DNA of 64,000 nt from an uncultured bacterium (GCA_902779075.1 CACZAK010000009.1:4704-68703), one strand, 5' to 3'. Positions 38,621 through 48,799 are shown, counted from the first letter of the stretch. Translations and numbers: made by a program. Notes: a model not told the origin generated them from the sequence alone.

Positions 38621-40471
38621 ATGAAGCTCTCGAAAATGCTGCAAATTGCAGTGATGCTGTCCTTGTCGGTCCTGAACGCAGCGGCATTATCGCTCACCAC
38701 GGATCCGGATCCTGACTCTTACGAGCCAACGGTCATGCCCACGTTGCAGTGGAAGGAAATCACGTTCGGCGAGCGTGACATACAAAACATCGAGGTATCC
38801 TACACCTATTGCAATGCCGTTAGAATACACCACGGAACTCCGGGCGTTACGTTCAGGTTCAAGAACAACGCCGCTCGCGAACGCAGCTTCATTGTGAAGG
38901 CAATTACTGGGCGTTCGGCTTTGGTGGGCAAGAATTTCTCAATCCAGCCTGGCGCAACGGTTGAGTTTACGCTTTTTCTGCCGCTCGCCCTTGAACAGGG
39001 ATATCGTTTCGGCACATATAATCTTTCAATATTCGAGACCACTCCTGGCGCGAGGGCTGACCGTAACATGCAAAGTGCCTCGTTCTCAATGGGACATTTT
39101 GCGCCCGGTTCCAACGACGTGCCTATCTTCCTGCTATCGGCTGGCATCTCTTCAAAGAAACTTTGGGACGGTCTCACAAAAGCCATGAACGAGAGAAAAT
39201 ACTTGCAAAGGCATACTGAAGAATCTTCGCACAGATACCACAGGGCCAAAGGCAAGGGCAGGGGAAGCCCATACCGTTTCGATGCCAGGCAATTCAGATT
39301 CCCCGCAGAGAAGTGGCCCGTTGACTGGCGCATCTATTCGACCTACGACAGCATTTTCATCACGGCGAACGAATACGCATCACTCGGAACCGACGCGAAG
39401 TCGGCGCTTGATACGTACCGCACACTTGGCGGCGCGGTGTTTGTGACAAAGGGCAACGACGGATTTGCGGACGTACAGGAGGCCGCAGCTGCGCTCAAGC
39501 CGATTGATGAATCCTGCGATATTCTCTCCGGCGACATTCAAATGAATTATGGTTCAGACTCTGCGCTGCTTGGGGATCTGAAGCGTATCCCAATGGAGGC
39601 GAAGGCGACCGTTCCCGTGAAAACGCTTCTCTTGGTGTTGGCGCTGTTCGCCTGCATAATCGTCCCTGTCGCGGTGCTGCGCAGCGTCAAGCGCAACACG
39701 AGAATCAGGCTTTTGGCGATCCTCCCCGGCGCGGCTGCTGTATTCGCCCTGGTGGTGGCGGTTTCCGCGTATGCATTTTTCGGCACAACGCCGACCGTGC
39801 GGCTCCAGTCGGTGACGGTTCTCGACCAGACAACGAAAAAGGCGGTTACGCTTGGACAGTTCTGCGTGTTCTCGCCTGTTTCTCTGGACGGGCAGATCGC
39901 GTTTCCGTCGGACACGTCCTTCGCGAGAAGGCACGTACGAGCCAAAAATGACGATGATGAGTTGGTGACGGTGGATTCGGCGGACGAGCAACGGCTCGTG
40001 GATGGCTGGGTAAAACCGCTGGTGTCCGCGTTCTTCGACTTCTCGCGCGCATGCGAAAGACCGGAGCGCCTTGACTTCCGCGTGTCTCCTAACGGGGATG
40101 TCTCGGTGGTTAACCTTCTCGGCGCGAAGGTCAAGTCGGGACACGCCAACGTGGGAGGAGCGCTGTGGGCGTTTCATGACGTCGAACCCGGCGCGACGGC
40201 GAAGGCAGAGAAACTCGGAGGGGCGGGTGCCCCGCGCCCGCCGGTTCCTCCCAGAGAGAGGTACCCGTTCTACGACGAGCAGACGACCTACGGGCGCAAC
40301 TGGGAGGAGAACTTGAAGTTCGTGGCGGAGTCGTGCAAGAAGGTTTCGCCGGGCGAGTACGTGGTGGAAGTCGAGGGTTCGCCGTTCTTCCCCAATCCGC
40401 TCCAGCGCAAGAAGTCGAACATGTCGGCCGCAGGCCTCGTGTTCGGGAAGTTCAAGGAGGTGGCCGAATGA
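38621..40471 (+). CDS. Exported membrane protein of the MoxR operon
   Basis: The start is ATG 38621, 8 bases after AAGGAGG, giving signal peptide MKLSKMLQIAVMLSLSVLNAAA. The long outer domain (25-330) is followed by two membrane helices (TLLLVLALFACIIVPVAVL and AAAVFALVVAVSAYAFF) and a C-terminal soluble domain. No family was recognised. Similar large one- or two-helix proteins occur in MoxR/ABC operons. ATGA links it to the ABC ATPase. Confidence 0.6.
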   Translation: MKLSKMLQIAVMLSLSVLNAAALSLTTDPDPDSYEPTVMPTLQWKEITFGERDIQNIEVSYTYCNAVRIHHGTPGVTFRFKNNAARERSFIVKAITGRSALVGKNFSIQPGATVEFTLFLPLALEQGYRFGTYNLSIFETTPGARADRNMQSASFSMGHFAPGSNDVPIFLLSAGISSKKLWDGLTKAMNERKYLQRHTEESSHRYHRAKGKGRGSPYRFDARQFRFPAEKWPVDWRIYSTYDSIFITANEYASLGTDAKSALDTYRTLGGAVFVTKGNDGFADVQEAAAALKPIDESCDILSGDIQMNYGSDSALLGDLKRIPMEAKATVPVKTLLLVLALFACIIVPVAVLRSVKRNTRIRLLAILPGAAAVFALVVAVSAYAFFGTTPTVRLQSVTVLDQTTKKAVTLGQFCVFSPVSLDGQIAFPSDTSFARRHVRAKNDDDELVTVDSADEQRLVDGWVKPLVSAFFDFSRACERPERLDFRVSPNGDVSVVNLLGAKVKSGHANVGGALWAFHDVEPGATAKAEKLGGAGAPRPPVPPRERYPFYDEQTTYGRNWEENLKFVAESCKKVSPGEYVVEVEGSPFFPNPLQRKKSNMSAAGLVFGKFKEVAE

Positions 40472-41385
40472 AGGTTGAAGTGACCAACCTCGTGAAGACG
40501 TTCGACAGGGGCTTCCGTGCGGTGGACGGACTGTCGTTCTCGTTCTCGTCCGGAGAGGTGATCGGATTCGTCGGACCCAACGGCGCAGGCAAGACCACCA
40601 CCATGCGCATCATGTCCACGCTCGACACGCCGGATTCCGGCGACATCACGCTGGACGGCGTCTCCGTGCTGGACCACCCCGAACAGGCGCATCGTCTTAT
40701 CGGCTTCATGCCGGACGACCTCCCCAGCCGGACCGACACGACCGTTGACGAGTACCTCGACTTCTTCGCGCGCGCCTACGGGCTTCGCGGCGCGGCGATA
40801 CGCAAGGCGGTGGAGGGCGTGGAGGAATTCACCGGCCTCACCGAATTCCGCGACCGCACGCTCCACGCACTCTCAAAGGGAATGAAGCAGCGCGTCTCGC
40901 TCGCCCGCGCCCTCGTACACGACCCGGCAGTGCTCATCATGGACGAGCCCGCGAACGGACTCGACCCGCGCGCCCGCATTGAGCTGCGCGAGCTCGTGAA
41001 GGCGCTGGGAGAAAACGGGAAGGCGATCTTGATTTCCTCGCACATCCTTTCCGAACTGGAGGAGATGTGTACCTCTTCTGTGATCATCGAAAGGGGCAGG
41101 CGTCTCAACGCCGAAGCGGCGGTGAGCGCGGAAACCTGGATCAAGCTGCGCTTCCTGCCGGACGTCAACGAAACGGCGCTGCCCATCCTCCTTGAAACGC
41201 CCGGCGTCATCGCGGCGGAGAGCAGCGGAAACGGATGGCGCGTGAAGACCGCCTCCGGCGACGAGGCGGCCGCTGCGCTTGCCGAAAAGCTTTTCGCAAG
41301 GAAACTCGTGCCCATTCTCTTCGAACCCGAGGTCGGGAAGCTCGAGGACATCTTCATGCACGTGACGAAAGGAAACCTCGCATGA
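40468..41385 (+). CDS. ABC transporter ATP-binding protein
   Basis: The 305-residue ATPase has Walker A GPNGAGKTT, signature-like LSKGMKQR, Walker B VLIMDEPANGLDP and the H-loop SSHIL. It belongs to the CcmA/NatA-type exporter class that pairs with a membrane protein encoded immediately downstream. Overlaps both neighbours by ATGA. Confidence 0.92.
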   Translation: MKVEVTNLVKTFDRGFRAVDGLSFSFSSGEVIGFVGPNGAGKTTTMRIMSTLDTPDSGDITLDGVSVLDHPEQAHRLIGFMPDDLPSRTDTTVDEYLDFFARAYGLRGAAIRKAVEGVEEFTGLTEFRDRTLHALSKGMKQRVSLARALVHDPAVLIMDEPANGLDPRARIELRELVKALGENGKAILISSHILSELEEMCTSSVIIERGRRLNAEAAVSAETWIKLRFLPDVNETALPILLETPGVIAAESSGNGWRVKTASGDEAAAALAEKLFARKLVPILFEPEVGKLEDIFMHVTKGNLA

Positions 41386-42779
41386 AACTTCAATTTCGCA
41401 TAAACCCCGTCACGCTCAAGGAACTGCGCCAGCTCGTGCGTTCCCGCCTCATTCTCTGGGGCATGGCGGTGCTTCCAATCGTGCTTCTCGTGACGACGGC
41501 GATCGTGCTGTCGTCGGAGATGCACGACATGTCGCCCATGGAGGTGACTTACGGAAAGGGGCTTGGAGGGGGCCCGCTTATCGCGGTGGCGGTGATCACC
41601 GGCATCGTCACGTGCGGACTGATACCGCTCTTCACGTCCATAAAAACCGCAATTGAGACGAGCAAGACAAGCCTCGGGTTGGAGTTCACCACCGCCCTCA
41701 CTTCCGCGCAGATCGCCACTGGCAAGATTACGGCGGCGGCGATCATATCCGCGATTGCGGTGGCGCTCGCGATGCCGTTCTTCGTGCTGTCGTACCTGAT
41801 GCGCGGCGTCGAGCTTGTCTCAACCGTCGTCGTTCCGCTCGAACTGTTCGTCGCCGGCATTGTGATGTCCTCGCTCGGGTTGCTTCCAGCCTGCTCGCGG
41901 CGTTCTATTGCGATGAAGATCATTCTTCTCGTGGCGCTGTACACGGTCCTGCCCATATTTGCGACGAGCTTGAGTGCCTTTATGACCTTCAGAAGTTGGC
42001 ATTCTGGCGGCACGTCGTCCTCATGGTCGTATGCCGGCATGTTCTTCGCGTTTGTCGTTCCGCTGTTCATGATCGCCTACTGCCGCGCGCAGGCGGCGGC
42101 TGAACTCGCCCCGCCGCACACCGACTTCGCGCGGACTCTCCGCATCACTCAGATCGTCATGTTCGCTGTGGGCTACCCCCTGATATTCGCGGACGAAGAC
42201 CCTTGTGCCTTATGGAGCGTAATGTGGACGTGGATTGCCGGAATGATAGCCCTTGGCGCGGCGTCGCGTCCGCTGCCCCTCACGCGCGGCGCGGTGATCC
42301 ATGCGCCGCGTTCGTGGATCCTCCGCGTCCTCGCCTTCCCGTTTGCCACGGGAAGCATGCCGTCAATGTTTTTCGCGTTTCTGCTTGCCATGGCGTCGAC
42401 CTCCATGCTCGTGCTGATTACCGGCAGCACGCTTCATTTTAACGATACAAGGCGCATCATCGTCTTGATATGCGAATGCTTCGCCCTCGTCGCGATTGCA
42501 GGTTCGATCGCGCGGGTCATTCTCGATACCCGCCCCCGCCTTGCGAAATCCTTGGGCAAGATCGCCGCGGCGTATTTCGCCATCATCAACGGACTCCAAC
42601 TTCTGACTGAACTTGACGTGATGGACCGGGATACGCTGTGGCCGTTCCCGTGCTGTATCGAAGGCGTCCGCCGAATTCCCAACGGACACCTTGTGATCGC
42701 AATCGTGATGGGCTTCGCCGCGATTTGTTTCGTGATGGTGGCGACAAGAGAGGACTTCAAGAGATTCCGCAAGCCATGA
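41382..42779 (+). CDS. ABC transporter permease
   Basis: The 465-residue protein has about twelve predicted membrane segments, starting with SRLILWGMAVLPIVLLVTTAIVL after the cytoplasmic NPVTLKELRQLVRSR, a typical ABC-2-type permease N-terminus. It partners the ATPase gene it overlaps. Substrate unknown; the operon context suggests an envelope role. Confidence 0.8.
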   Translation: MKLQFRINPVTLKELRQLVRSRLILWGMAVLPIVLLVTTAIVLSSEMHDMSPMEVTYGKGLGGGPLIAVAVITGIVTCGLIPLFTSIKTAIETSKTSLGLEFTTALTSAQIATGKITAAAIISAIAVALAMPFFVLSYLMRGVELVSTVVVPLELFVAGIVMSSLGLLPACSRRSIAMKIILLVALYTVLPIFATSLSAFMTFRSWHSGGTSSSWSYAGMFFAFVVPLFMIAYCRAQAAAELAPPHTDFARTLRITQIVMFAVGYPLIFADEDPCALWSVMWTWIAGMIALGAASRPLPLTRGAVIHAPRSWILRVLAFPFATGSMPSMFFAFLLAMASTSMLVLITGSTLHFNDTRRIIVLICECFALVAIAGSIARVILDTRPRLAKSLGKIAAAYFAIINGLQLLTELDVMDRDTLWPFPCCIEGVRRIPNGHLVIAIVMGFAAICFVMVATREDFKRFRKP

Positions 42780-43516
42780 CGGAAGCAGAGCAACAGGGAC
42801 TTGCCGACGGACGCGCACTGCGCTTCCTGATCCCCCGGCGCGCGCTGCGCGGCGGGCCGGGTTCCGTCGCCGCACCGCGCGCAGGCGAGTCGCTGGAGTT
42901 CCAGGACTACCGCGACTACGCTCCCGGCGACGACCTCCGCAACCTCGACTGGAACGTTCTCGCCCGCTCCGACCGCGAGGTGGTGAAGGTACACCGCGAG
43001 GAGGTGGCGCCCGTCATCGAGATGTTCCGAGATGCGTCCGCGTCGATGGACGTGCCGCCCGCCAAGCGCGAAACCTCGGACTATATCTTCGGACTTATCA
43101 CCGCCGCTGCTACGGGATGCCGCGTCGTCGAACGTGAGGAGCCGCGCACGCCGCGTTCAGTCCGCATCGTAATCTCAGACCTGATGACCGACCTCGACCC
43201 CGAACGCGAACTCGCCCGACTCTCGCATCTTGCCGCGTCCGTGATCGTGATACGCGTTCTTTCCCGTTCGGAAATCTCGCCGGAAACAGGCGGCTCGGGC
43301 GAACTTGTGGACAGCGAGACAGGCGAAAGGCGCGAGCTTGCCCTCAACGACGAGACGGTCTCCGCCTATCTCAAGGCGCTTGAGTCGCACACCGCCCGCT
43401 GGCGCGCTGCCGCACGTCGTTTCAACGCCGCGTTCATCGACCTCGCCGCCGAATCGCCCCGTGCCGACGTGGTGCGCGAACTCGCCGCCGCTGGAATCGT
43501 GGAGGGCCGCCGATGA
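42776..43516 (+). CDS. DUF58 protein
   Basis: The 246-residue protein carries the DUF58 core (FQDYRDYAPGDDLRNLDWN, then REVVKVHREE) and a VWA-like following domain with MFRDASASMDV. DUF58 proteins are regular partners of MoxR ATPases. ATGA overlaps on both sides. Confidence 0.9.
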   Translation: MTEAEQQGLADGRALRFLIPRRALRGGPGSVAAPRAGESLEFQDYRDYAPGDDLRNLDWNVLARSDREVVKVHREEVAPVIEMFRDASASMDVPPAKRETSDYIFGLITAAATGCRVVEREEPRTPRSVRIVISDLMTDLDPERELARLSHLAASVIVIRVLSRSEISPETGGSGELVDSETGERRELALNDETVSAYLKALESHTARWRAAARRFNAAFIDLAAESPRADVVRELAAAGIVEGRR

Positions 43517-46500
43517 TTCTCGCAACGCCTCTCGCCGCCGCAGGATTCGCCACCGCCGCCGTGCTGACAGCGGTGTACTGCTTCCGCCGCCGTAGTCCGC
43601 CGAAGTCTGTGGGATCGCTGCTCCTTTGGCCCAAGCCGTCCGCATCGCTTTCCGCCGCGCGTCGTCGCGACCGCCTTCGCACGCCGCCGAGTTTCTGGCT
43701 TGAGCTCTTCACGCTCGTGGCGCTCGTGTGCGCCGCGCTCACGCCGCTCACATGGCGTAGCTCGTCTGGATCGCTCGCCGTGATTCTCGACACGTCGCCG
43801 TCGATGTCCGCTGGCGACGCGGGGAAGAAGGCCGCCGAATTCCTTGAGCGCGAGAAGAAGCGCGGCGCGAAGGACGCCATCCGCGTGCGCACGGCGAAGG
43901 ACGCGCGCGCCCTTGAACGCGAAATCGCCTCGGCGCGCGCGATACAGCTTCCCGGCGACGAGATACTCGTGCTCACCGACCGTCCACCGGAAAGCGAATT
44001 GCCCGCCGCCGGAATCAGGTGGGAGGCGTTCGGCGTGCCTGCGTCCAACTGCGCCATCACGGCAGTGCGAAGACGCCGCCGCGACCCCGCGCACGATTCC
44101 GTGTTCATCGAAGTGCGTCGTTTCGGGGAGGGACCGGATTCGTGCGTTCTTGAGATTGAGGGCGTGGGCAAATCGACTCTCAAGTTTGACGCGGAAGGGC
44201 GTGCGCTCTTCTCCGGAACCGTCAAGGCCAATCTGCCATCGATCAAGGCGTCCATTCCGCACGACGCCCTTGACGCCGACAACGAGGTACATCTCGCACC
44301 GCCCGACGTTCCGTCCGTCTCGGTCGCGCTCGACTTCGCGGACAAAGAGCTTTCGTCTCTCGTGAAACGCGCGCTCGACGCCACGGGTTACGTACGTGAG
44401 TACGCGACGGGTGACGAGACGGCGGATCTTGTTGTTGCGGATCGCGGCGGCGGTCGCGGGGCGACCGCCCTACCGGCGTATCGTTTTGAGTTTCTGAATT
44501 CTGGCACAAATTATGTGAGAGGGCCGGTGTGGTCGGAACCGGGTGAACGGATTCTTGAGGGCGTGTCGCTCGACGGCATGGCGTATGCGCTTGCCGACGC
44601 CGAACCAGAAGGAGTGGCCGTGGCAACCATCGCCCGGCGGCCGCTTGTCGCCGTCGGCACGAATGTCTGCACGGTTGCGTTCTCCAACCCGCGTCTCGCG
44701 TTCTTCCGTTCGCCCGCTTTCCCGGTGCTCGTGCAGAACGTCGCGGCGGCGGCATCGGAGGCGGCGCGTGGCGGTGCGAAGAAGGTTCAGGATGAAGCGA
44801 CGTCGGATGTCCTTGACGTCGGCGAATCGGATCTCACGCGCTGCGGTTCCGGCAGTTTCGGTGCACCAGCTGCGACACCTGAGAACGTCCTGCGCACAAG
44901 TTCCGCCGCGTGGATTCCCGCCCTTGCGGCGATCGCCGCGCTGTTGCTTCACTTCTGTCTCTACAGGAAAAAGGCCGCGCTCGTGGCGGCGGCGTTCGCG
45001 GTGCTGGCGATGGCCAGGCCCGTCTTCCCCATGAAGGAACGGTGTGGGACGTTAGTGGTGGTGGCCGACAGGTCTCTTTCGATGGGCGACGCCGCGCTGA
45101 AGGAACAGGAGAAGATCATCCGCTCGCTCGCGTCGAAGCGTCCTGCCGCCGCCGAGCTTGCCGTCGTCTCGTTCGGACGCGGTGCCGCCGTGGAGCAACA
45201 GCCGTCCAAAGAGGGTTTTGAAGGATTTATCCAGACCATTGGCCGCGACGGTTCCGACCTTCCGGGCGCGCTTGCCAAGGCGGAGGCGCTTGGACGCGAC
45301 GGGGCGCGCCATTCACGCGTTCTCGTGATGTCCGACGGGCTCACCGACAACGACGGCGAGGCTGCATGTGCGTTGCCGGTGGACACCATGCTCCAGACGC
45401 GTCCCTTTGCGCACGACCTCGCCGTGTCGCGCATCGACGCGTCTCCTTCCGTTGCGCCCGGGGGATTCGTTTGCGCGACGGCGTGGATCTACGCGCCCGA
45501 GACGTCCACCAACAGCTATGCCCTCGTGTGCGGCACGAACGTGGTGGCGCGCGGGGCGATGGTGTTCCGCGAAGGGCTTACGCCGCTCGTGTTCCGCGAC
45601 CGCGCGGAGAAGCCCGGCATCAGACGCTACACGCTCGCCGTCTCGCCGTCGGGGGAGGATCCGTGTCCGGAGAACAACCGCGCGACGTTCATCGTGGAGA
45701 CGCGCGGTGGGCGTCCGCTCCTCTGGCTTTATGACGGCGTGGGATCTCCGGCCGCGTCGGTTGCGCGTGCGGCGGGCGTGAACGTGGAGGAGCGAAACGC
45801 CGCCGAGTTCGAGTGCAGCGTGGAGGCGCTTGCGGGGTATGGCGGCGTGGTCCTCGAAAATGTCCCCGCGAAGCATTTCCAGCCAGCCGCGATGAGGTCG
45901 CTTGCGACATTCGTGCAGGAACTCGGAAGGGGGCTTGCGCTCACCGGAGGCGACAAGGCGTTCGGTCCGGGCGGATGGTACCGCACGGCCGTGGAGGATG
46001 TTCTGCCCGTGTCGCTCGAACTGCGTCAGGAGCATCGCAAGCAGACGGTGGCGATGGCGATCGTGATGGACCGTTCGGGGTCGATGGCGTGCGGGGCCGG
46101 AAGCGGCGGACGCACGAAGATGGACATGGCGAACCTTGGCGCCGCGAGCGCGATTGACATGCTGGGACCGATGGACCAGGTGTCGGTGATCGCGGTGGAC
46201 TCCGCTCCGCACATGGTGTTGCCGCTCCAGTACGCCTCGGACGCAAAGTCGAAACGCGGCCGCGTGCTGTCCATTCGCTCCGAGGGCGGCGGCATATTCG
46301 TGAAGGAAGGACTCATGGCCGGCATACGCGAACTGGCGAAGGCGAATGTACCGTCAAAGCACATCATCCTCTTCGCGGACGCCGCCGATGCGGAGGAAGC
46401 CGGCGATTACGAGAACTATTTGTCCAAGGCGCTCGCAACCGGGATAACCGTGAGCGTGATTGCGCTGGGAACGCAGCGCGACTACGACGCCAAGCTGCTC

Positions 46501-47583
46501 AAGCTCATCGCCGAGGCGGGGCACGGAGAGTGCTATTTTGAGGACAACGCAGCGGAAATCCCGCGCATCTTCCAGCAGGACACCTATCTCGTCTGCAAGG
46601 CGACGATGGAGACGAACCCCGCGCCCGTCAAGGTTGTTTCGTCGCTCAGGCAGGTGTCGGACGCCGCTGTTCCGGGCAAACTCGTCGTGGGCGGCTACAA
46701 CGTCACGTACCGCAGAGAGGGGAGCGACGTGGCCATGTTCGCGCTTCCGGCGAACGACGATCCCGCGCCGCTGCTTGCGTTCAGGCAAGCGGGGCTTGGA
46801 CGCACGCTCGCGTTCACGGGAGAACTGTCGGGACAGTACTCCGCACCGCTCATGACATCCGAATACGGCGCAGAACTCACGGCGGCGATCGCGCGCTGGA
46901 CGCTCGGTGAAGACGGCGCATCGGCGTCGGGCTTCTACTTCGAGCGCAGGGCGGTGTCCGGGGGAATGCGCGTCACGGCGGTTGCGGAAAGCGACAATCC
47001 GCTCGCCGCGCTTTCGAACGCCGGTCTGCCGCTCGTGACGATCATCCAGCGCGAAGGGTCGGGTCCCGAAAAGGTACAGGGCGCGCTCAAGTGGGACGAC
47101 GCCGAGACGCTTTCCGCGTTCGTGCCTCTCTCGGGCGGCGAGACGGCGTTCCCCATCGTGATGCTGCCGTCCGGAAAACCCTTTGCGCTTCCGCCGGTGT
47201 GTCTGCCGTATCCGGGCGAATACAGTCGAGCAACGGATCCCCGCGCCGGGCAGCGGAATCTCGCGCGGCTTTCGGAGTCCACGGGCGGGCGTTCGCTCAC
47301 CACGGCGGATACGGTGTGGGACGCGCTTCCGCCGTTCCGCCACGCGGTGCAGCTTGCTCCGGTGATCTACATCATCGCTGCGCTCATCCTCCTTGCGTCA
47401 GTCGCCGCCGCGCGTTTGGGGTGGAAACTCCCCGTGCTCAGGCTGCCATCGTTGCCGAAGAAGCCGAAGAAACCGGATAATCCGGAAATTCCGGAATCTC
47501 CGGAACCTCCGGAAAATCCGGAACCTCAGGAAAGCGCCACCGCCGCTGCCTTCGCCGCCGTCCGCCGCCGCACCCGCCGATAA
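43513..47583 (+). CDS. Large membrane protein with three VWA domains (BatA/BatB-like fusion)
   Basis: At 1356 residues it is far longer than single BatA or BatB proteins. The N-terminus has the BatA-type membrane region (helices near 1-24 and 60-80). Three VWA domains each keep a DxSxS MIDAS motif: DTSPS (Asp93), DRSLS (Asp519) and DRSGS (Asp853). Helices near 465-505 separate the first two, a glutamine-amidotransferase-like segment (about 735-840, LLWLYDGVG, LALTGGDKAFGPGGW) comes before the third, and one helix (YIIAALILLASVAAA) lies at the C-terminus before a Pro-rich tail (PEIPESPEPPENPEPQ). A palindromic repeat is coded in frame at residues 313-321. It is the last gene of the MoxR operon; its stop abuts the converging M20 peptidase stop. 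Confidence 0.82.
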   Translation: MILATPLAAAGFATAAVLTAVYCFRRRSPPKSVGSLLLWPKPSASLSAARRRDRLRTPPSFWLELFTLVALVCAALTPLTWRSSSGSLAVILDTSPSMSAGDAGKKAAEFLEREKKRGAKDAIRVRTAKDARALEREIASARAIQLPGDEILVLTDRPPESELPAAGIRWEAFGVPASNCAITAVRRRRRDPAHDSVFIEVRRFGEGPDSCVLEIEGVGKSTLKFDAEGRALFSGTVKANLPSIKASIPHDALDADNEVHLAPPDVPSVSVALDFADKELSSLVKRALDATGYVREYATGDETADLVVADRGGGRGATALPAYRFEFLNSGTNYVRGPVWSEPGERILEGVSLDGMAYALADAEPEGVAVATIARRPLVAVGTNVCTVAFSNPRLAFFRSPAFPVLVQNVAAAASEAARGGAKKVQDEATSDVLDVGESDLTRCGSGSFGAPAATPENVLRTSSAAWIPALAAIAALLLHFCLYRKKAALVAAAFAVLAMARPVFPMKERCGTLVVVADRSLSMGDAALKEQEKIIRSLASKRPAAAELAVVSFGRGAAVEQQPSKEGFEGFIQTIGRDGSDLPGALAKAEALGRDGARHSRVLVMSDGLTDNDGEAACALPVDTMLQTRPFAHDLAVSRIDASPSVAPGGFVCATAWIYAPETSTNSYALVCGTNVVARGAMVFREGLTPLVFRDRAEKPGIRRYTLAVSPSGEDPCPENNRATFIVETRGGRPLLWLYDGVGSPAASVARAAGVNVEERNAAEFECSVEALAGYGGVVLENVPAKHFQPAAMRSLATFVQELGRGLALTGGDKAFGPGGWYRTAVEDVLPVSLELRQEHRKQTVAMAIVMDRSGSMACGAGSGGRTKMDMANLGAASAIDMLGPMDQVSVIAVDSAPHMVLPLQYASDAKSKRGRVLSIRSEGGGIFVKEGLMAGIRELAKANVPSKHIILFADAADAEEAGDYENYLSKALATGITVSVIALGTQRDYDAKLLKLIAEAGHGECYFEDNAAEIPRIFQQDTYLVCKATMETNPAPVKVVSSLRQVSDAAVPGKLVVGGYNVTYRREGSDVAMFALPANDDPAPLLAFRQAGLGRTLAFTGELSGQYSAPLMTSEYGAELTAAIARWTLGEDGASASGFYFERRAVSGGMRVTAVAESDNPLAALSNAGLPLVTIIQREGSGPEKVQGALKWDDAETLSAFVPLSGGETAFPIVMLPSGKPFALPPVCLPYPGEYSRATDPRAGQRNLARLSESTGGRSLTTADTVWDALPPFRHAVQLAPVIYIIAALILLASVAAARLGWKLPVLRLPSLPKKPKKPDNPEIPESPEPPENPEPQESATAAAFAAVRRRTRR
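44449..44474 (-). repeat. REP-type palindrome inside the triple-VWA gene
   Basis: Arms GGCGGTCGC / GCGACCGCC, loop GGG, then CTACC; same sequence and same reading frame (GGRGATALP) as at 22022 and 22356. Confidence 0.9.
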
Positions 47584-48735
47584 TTACCTGCCCAGCAGAT
47601 AACGCGTCAGGGCTTCTGCGTAGAGGTTCATCGACGAGATTGAGCCGCGTTCCCTTGATGCGTGTGGTTCGCATCCGTCTGCGGTGAAGATCACGATCGG
47701 CAGGCCGAGGTGGACGTAGTATGTCGCGTCGGTTGCGGCGCTCATGCGTCCGAGGCGCAGGTTGGGGATGTTGGTACGGAGGGAGTTGTAGAGGGCGGCG
47801 ATTTCCGGGTCGTCCTCACGGTTCGTCACGGGAAGGCGGTGGGGCTTCTTCGGCGCCTGTACCTCGCAGCCGGTCGTGCGGCGCAGGCAGTCGCAGATGA
47901 GCCGGTAGTCGCCCATGGAAGTGAAGCGACACGAGAGCGTCATGGAGGCGTCATCTGGTACGACGTTCGACGTTTCTCCGCCCGTGAGGATAGTGGGCGA
48001 GGCAATGGTGCGCCAGGTACCGATGCCGGGAGCCTCGGCCTCCCACACCGATTTGAACACGGCGTATCCTTCGCACAGTTTCGAGATCGGGTTGTCGAGT
48101 GCCCACGGGCGCGAGGAGTGTCCGCCCTTGCCATGCGCCACGAGCCGTATGATGGCGTGTCCCTTTTCGCCGACGAAGAGCTGTCCCGGTTCCTCCCCCG
48201 CCGAATCGCCCACCAGCACCATCTTCTTCGGCACGTAGTCGCGGTCGATCATCATCTTCGGCGTGGGTGTTCCGATCTTGCCGCCTTCCTCGTCCGTCGC
48301 GATCATCGCACCGACTGATGCCTTTCCGACGAGGTTGGCGAGCACCTGCGCGATGACGGCGACGTTGCCTTTCGTGTCGCACGCGCCGCGTGCATACACC
48401 CAGTCGCCCTCCGTTCGCGGGATGAACATCGCGTCATCCGCCGGCACTACGTCGACGTGCGACACGAACACGTAGTCGTGCGTCTTCCCCGGCGTGGTGG
48501 AAGCGTACAGCGCGACCATTCCCTGTTCATTGGACTCTACGGCGCAGCAGACGCCGCGCGCTTCAAGCCACGTCTTCAGCACGTCGACGGCCTTGCGCAG
48601 GTTCGGCTTGTCGCGGGAGACGCTTTTCACGCGCAGGAGCGAGTCCAGAAGCTCCAAGTCAATGGAGGAGTTTGCCTGCGGCGCCGCGAAGGCGAGGCAG
48701 GGCATAATCAGAATGGCGAGTACGGTTCTTTTCAT
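47584..48735 (-). CDS. Exported M20-family metallopeptidase
   Basis: The start is the ATG at 48735 (complement), giving signal peptide MKRTVLAILIMPCLAFA; the open frame extends further upstream but without a signal. The 383-residue protein has the M20/ArgE-DapE-CPG2 motifs: SHVDVVP, ARGACDTKGN, TDEEGG with the catalytic Glu, and CEPHASRE with the last metal ligand. It probably cleaves amino acids or acyl groups from peptides in the periplasm. Its promoter leaves almost no leader. The stop codon directly abuts that of the converging VWA gene. Confidence 0.85.
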   Translation of the reverse strand: MKRTVLAILIMPCLAFAAPQANSSIDLELLDSLLRVKSVSRDKPNLRKAVDVLKTWLEARGVCCAVESNEQGMVALYASTTPGKTHDYVFVSHVDVVPADDAMFIPRTEGDWVYARGACDTKGNVAVIAQVLANLVGKASVGAMIATDEEGGKIGTPTPKMMIDRDYVPKKMVLVGDSAGEEPGQLFVGEKGHAIIRLVAHGKGGHSSRPWALDNPISKLCEGYAVFKSVWEAEAPGIGTWRTIASPTILTGGETSNVVPDDASMTLSCRFTSMGDYRLICDCLRRTTGCEVQAPKKPHRLPVTNREDDPEIAALYNSLRTNIPNLRLGRMSAATDATYYVHLGLPIVIFTADGCEPHASRERGSISSMNLYAEALTRYLLGR

Positions 48736-48742
48736 GGCGAAG

Positions 48743-48771
48743 ATGATACCAAATATGTCTGGAGGTGTAAA
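48743..48771 (-). promoter_or_regulatory. Promoter for the M20 peptidase, leaderless
   Basis: On the minus strand TTTACA (48771-48766), a 17-bp spacer, and TGGTATCAT with the -10 at 48748-48743. The start codon begins 7 bases after the -10. Confidence 0.65.
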
Positions 48772-48784
48772 CTCAGCCTGATTT

Positions 48785-48793
48785 TGGTATAAT
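48785..48793 (+). promoter_or_regulatory. Extended -10 promoter for the 48800 gene, leaderless
   Basis: TGGTATAAT, with TATAAT at 48788-48793 and the ATG six bases later. Transcription would start at or next to the A of the start codon. Confidence 0.65.
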
Positions 48794-48799
48794 GGACGC

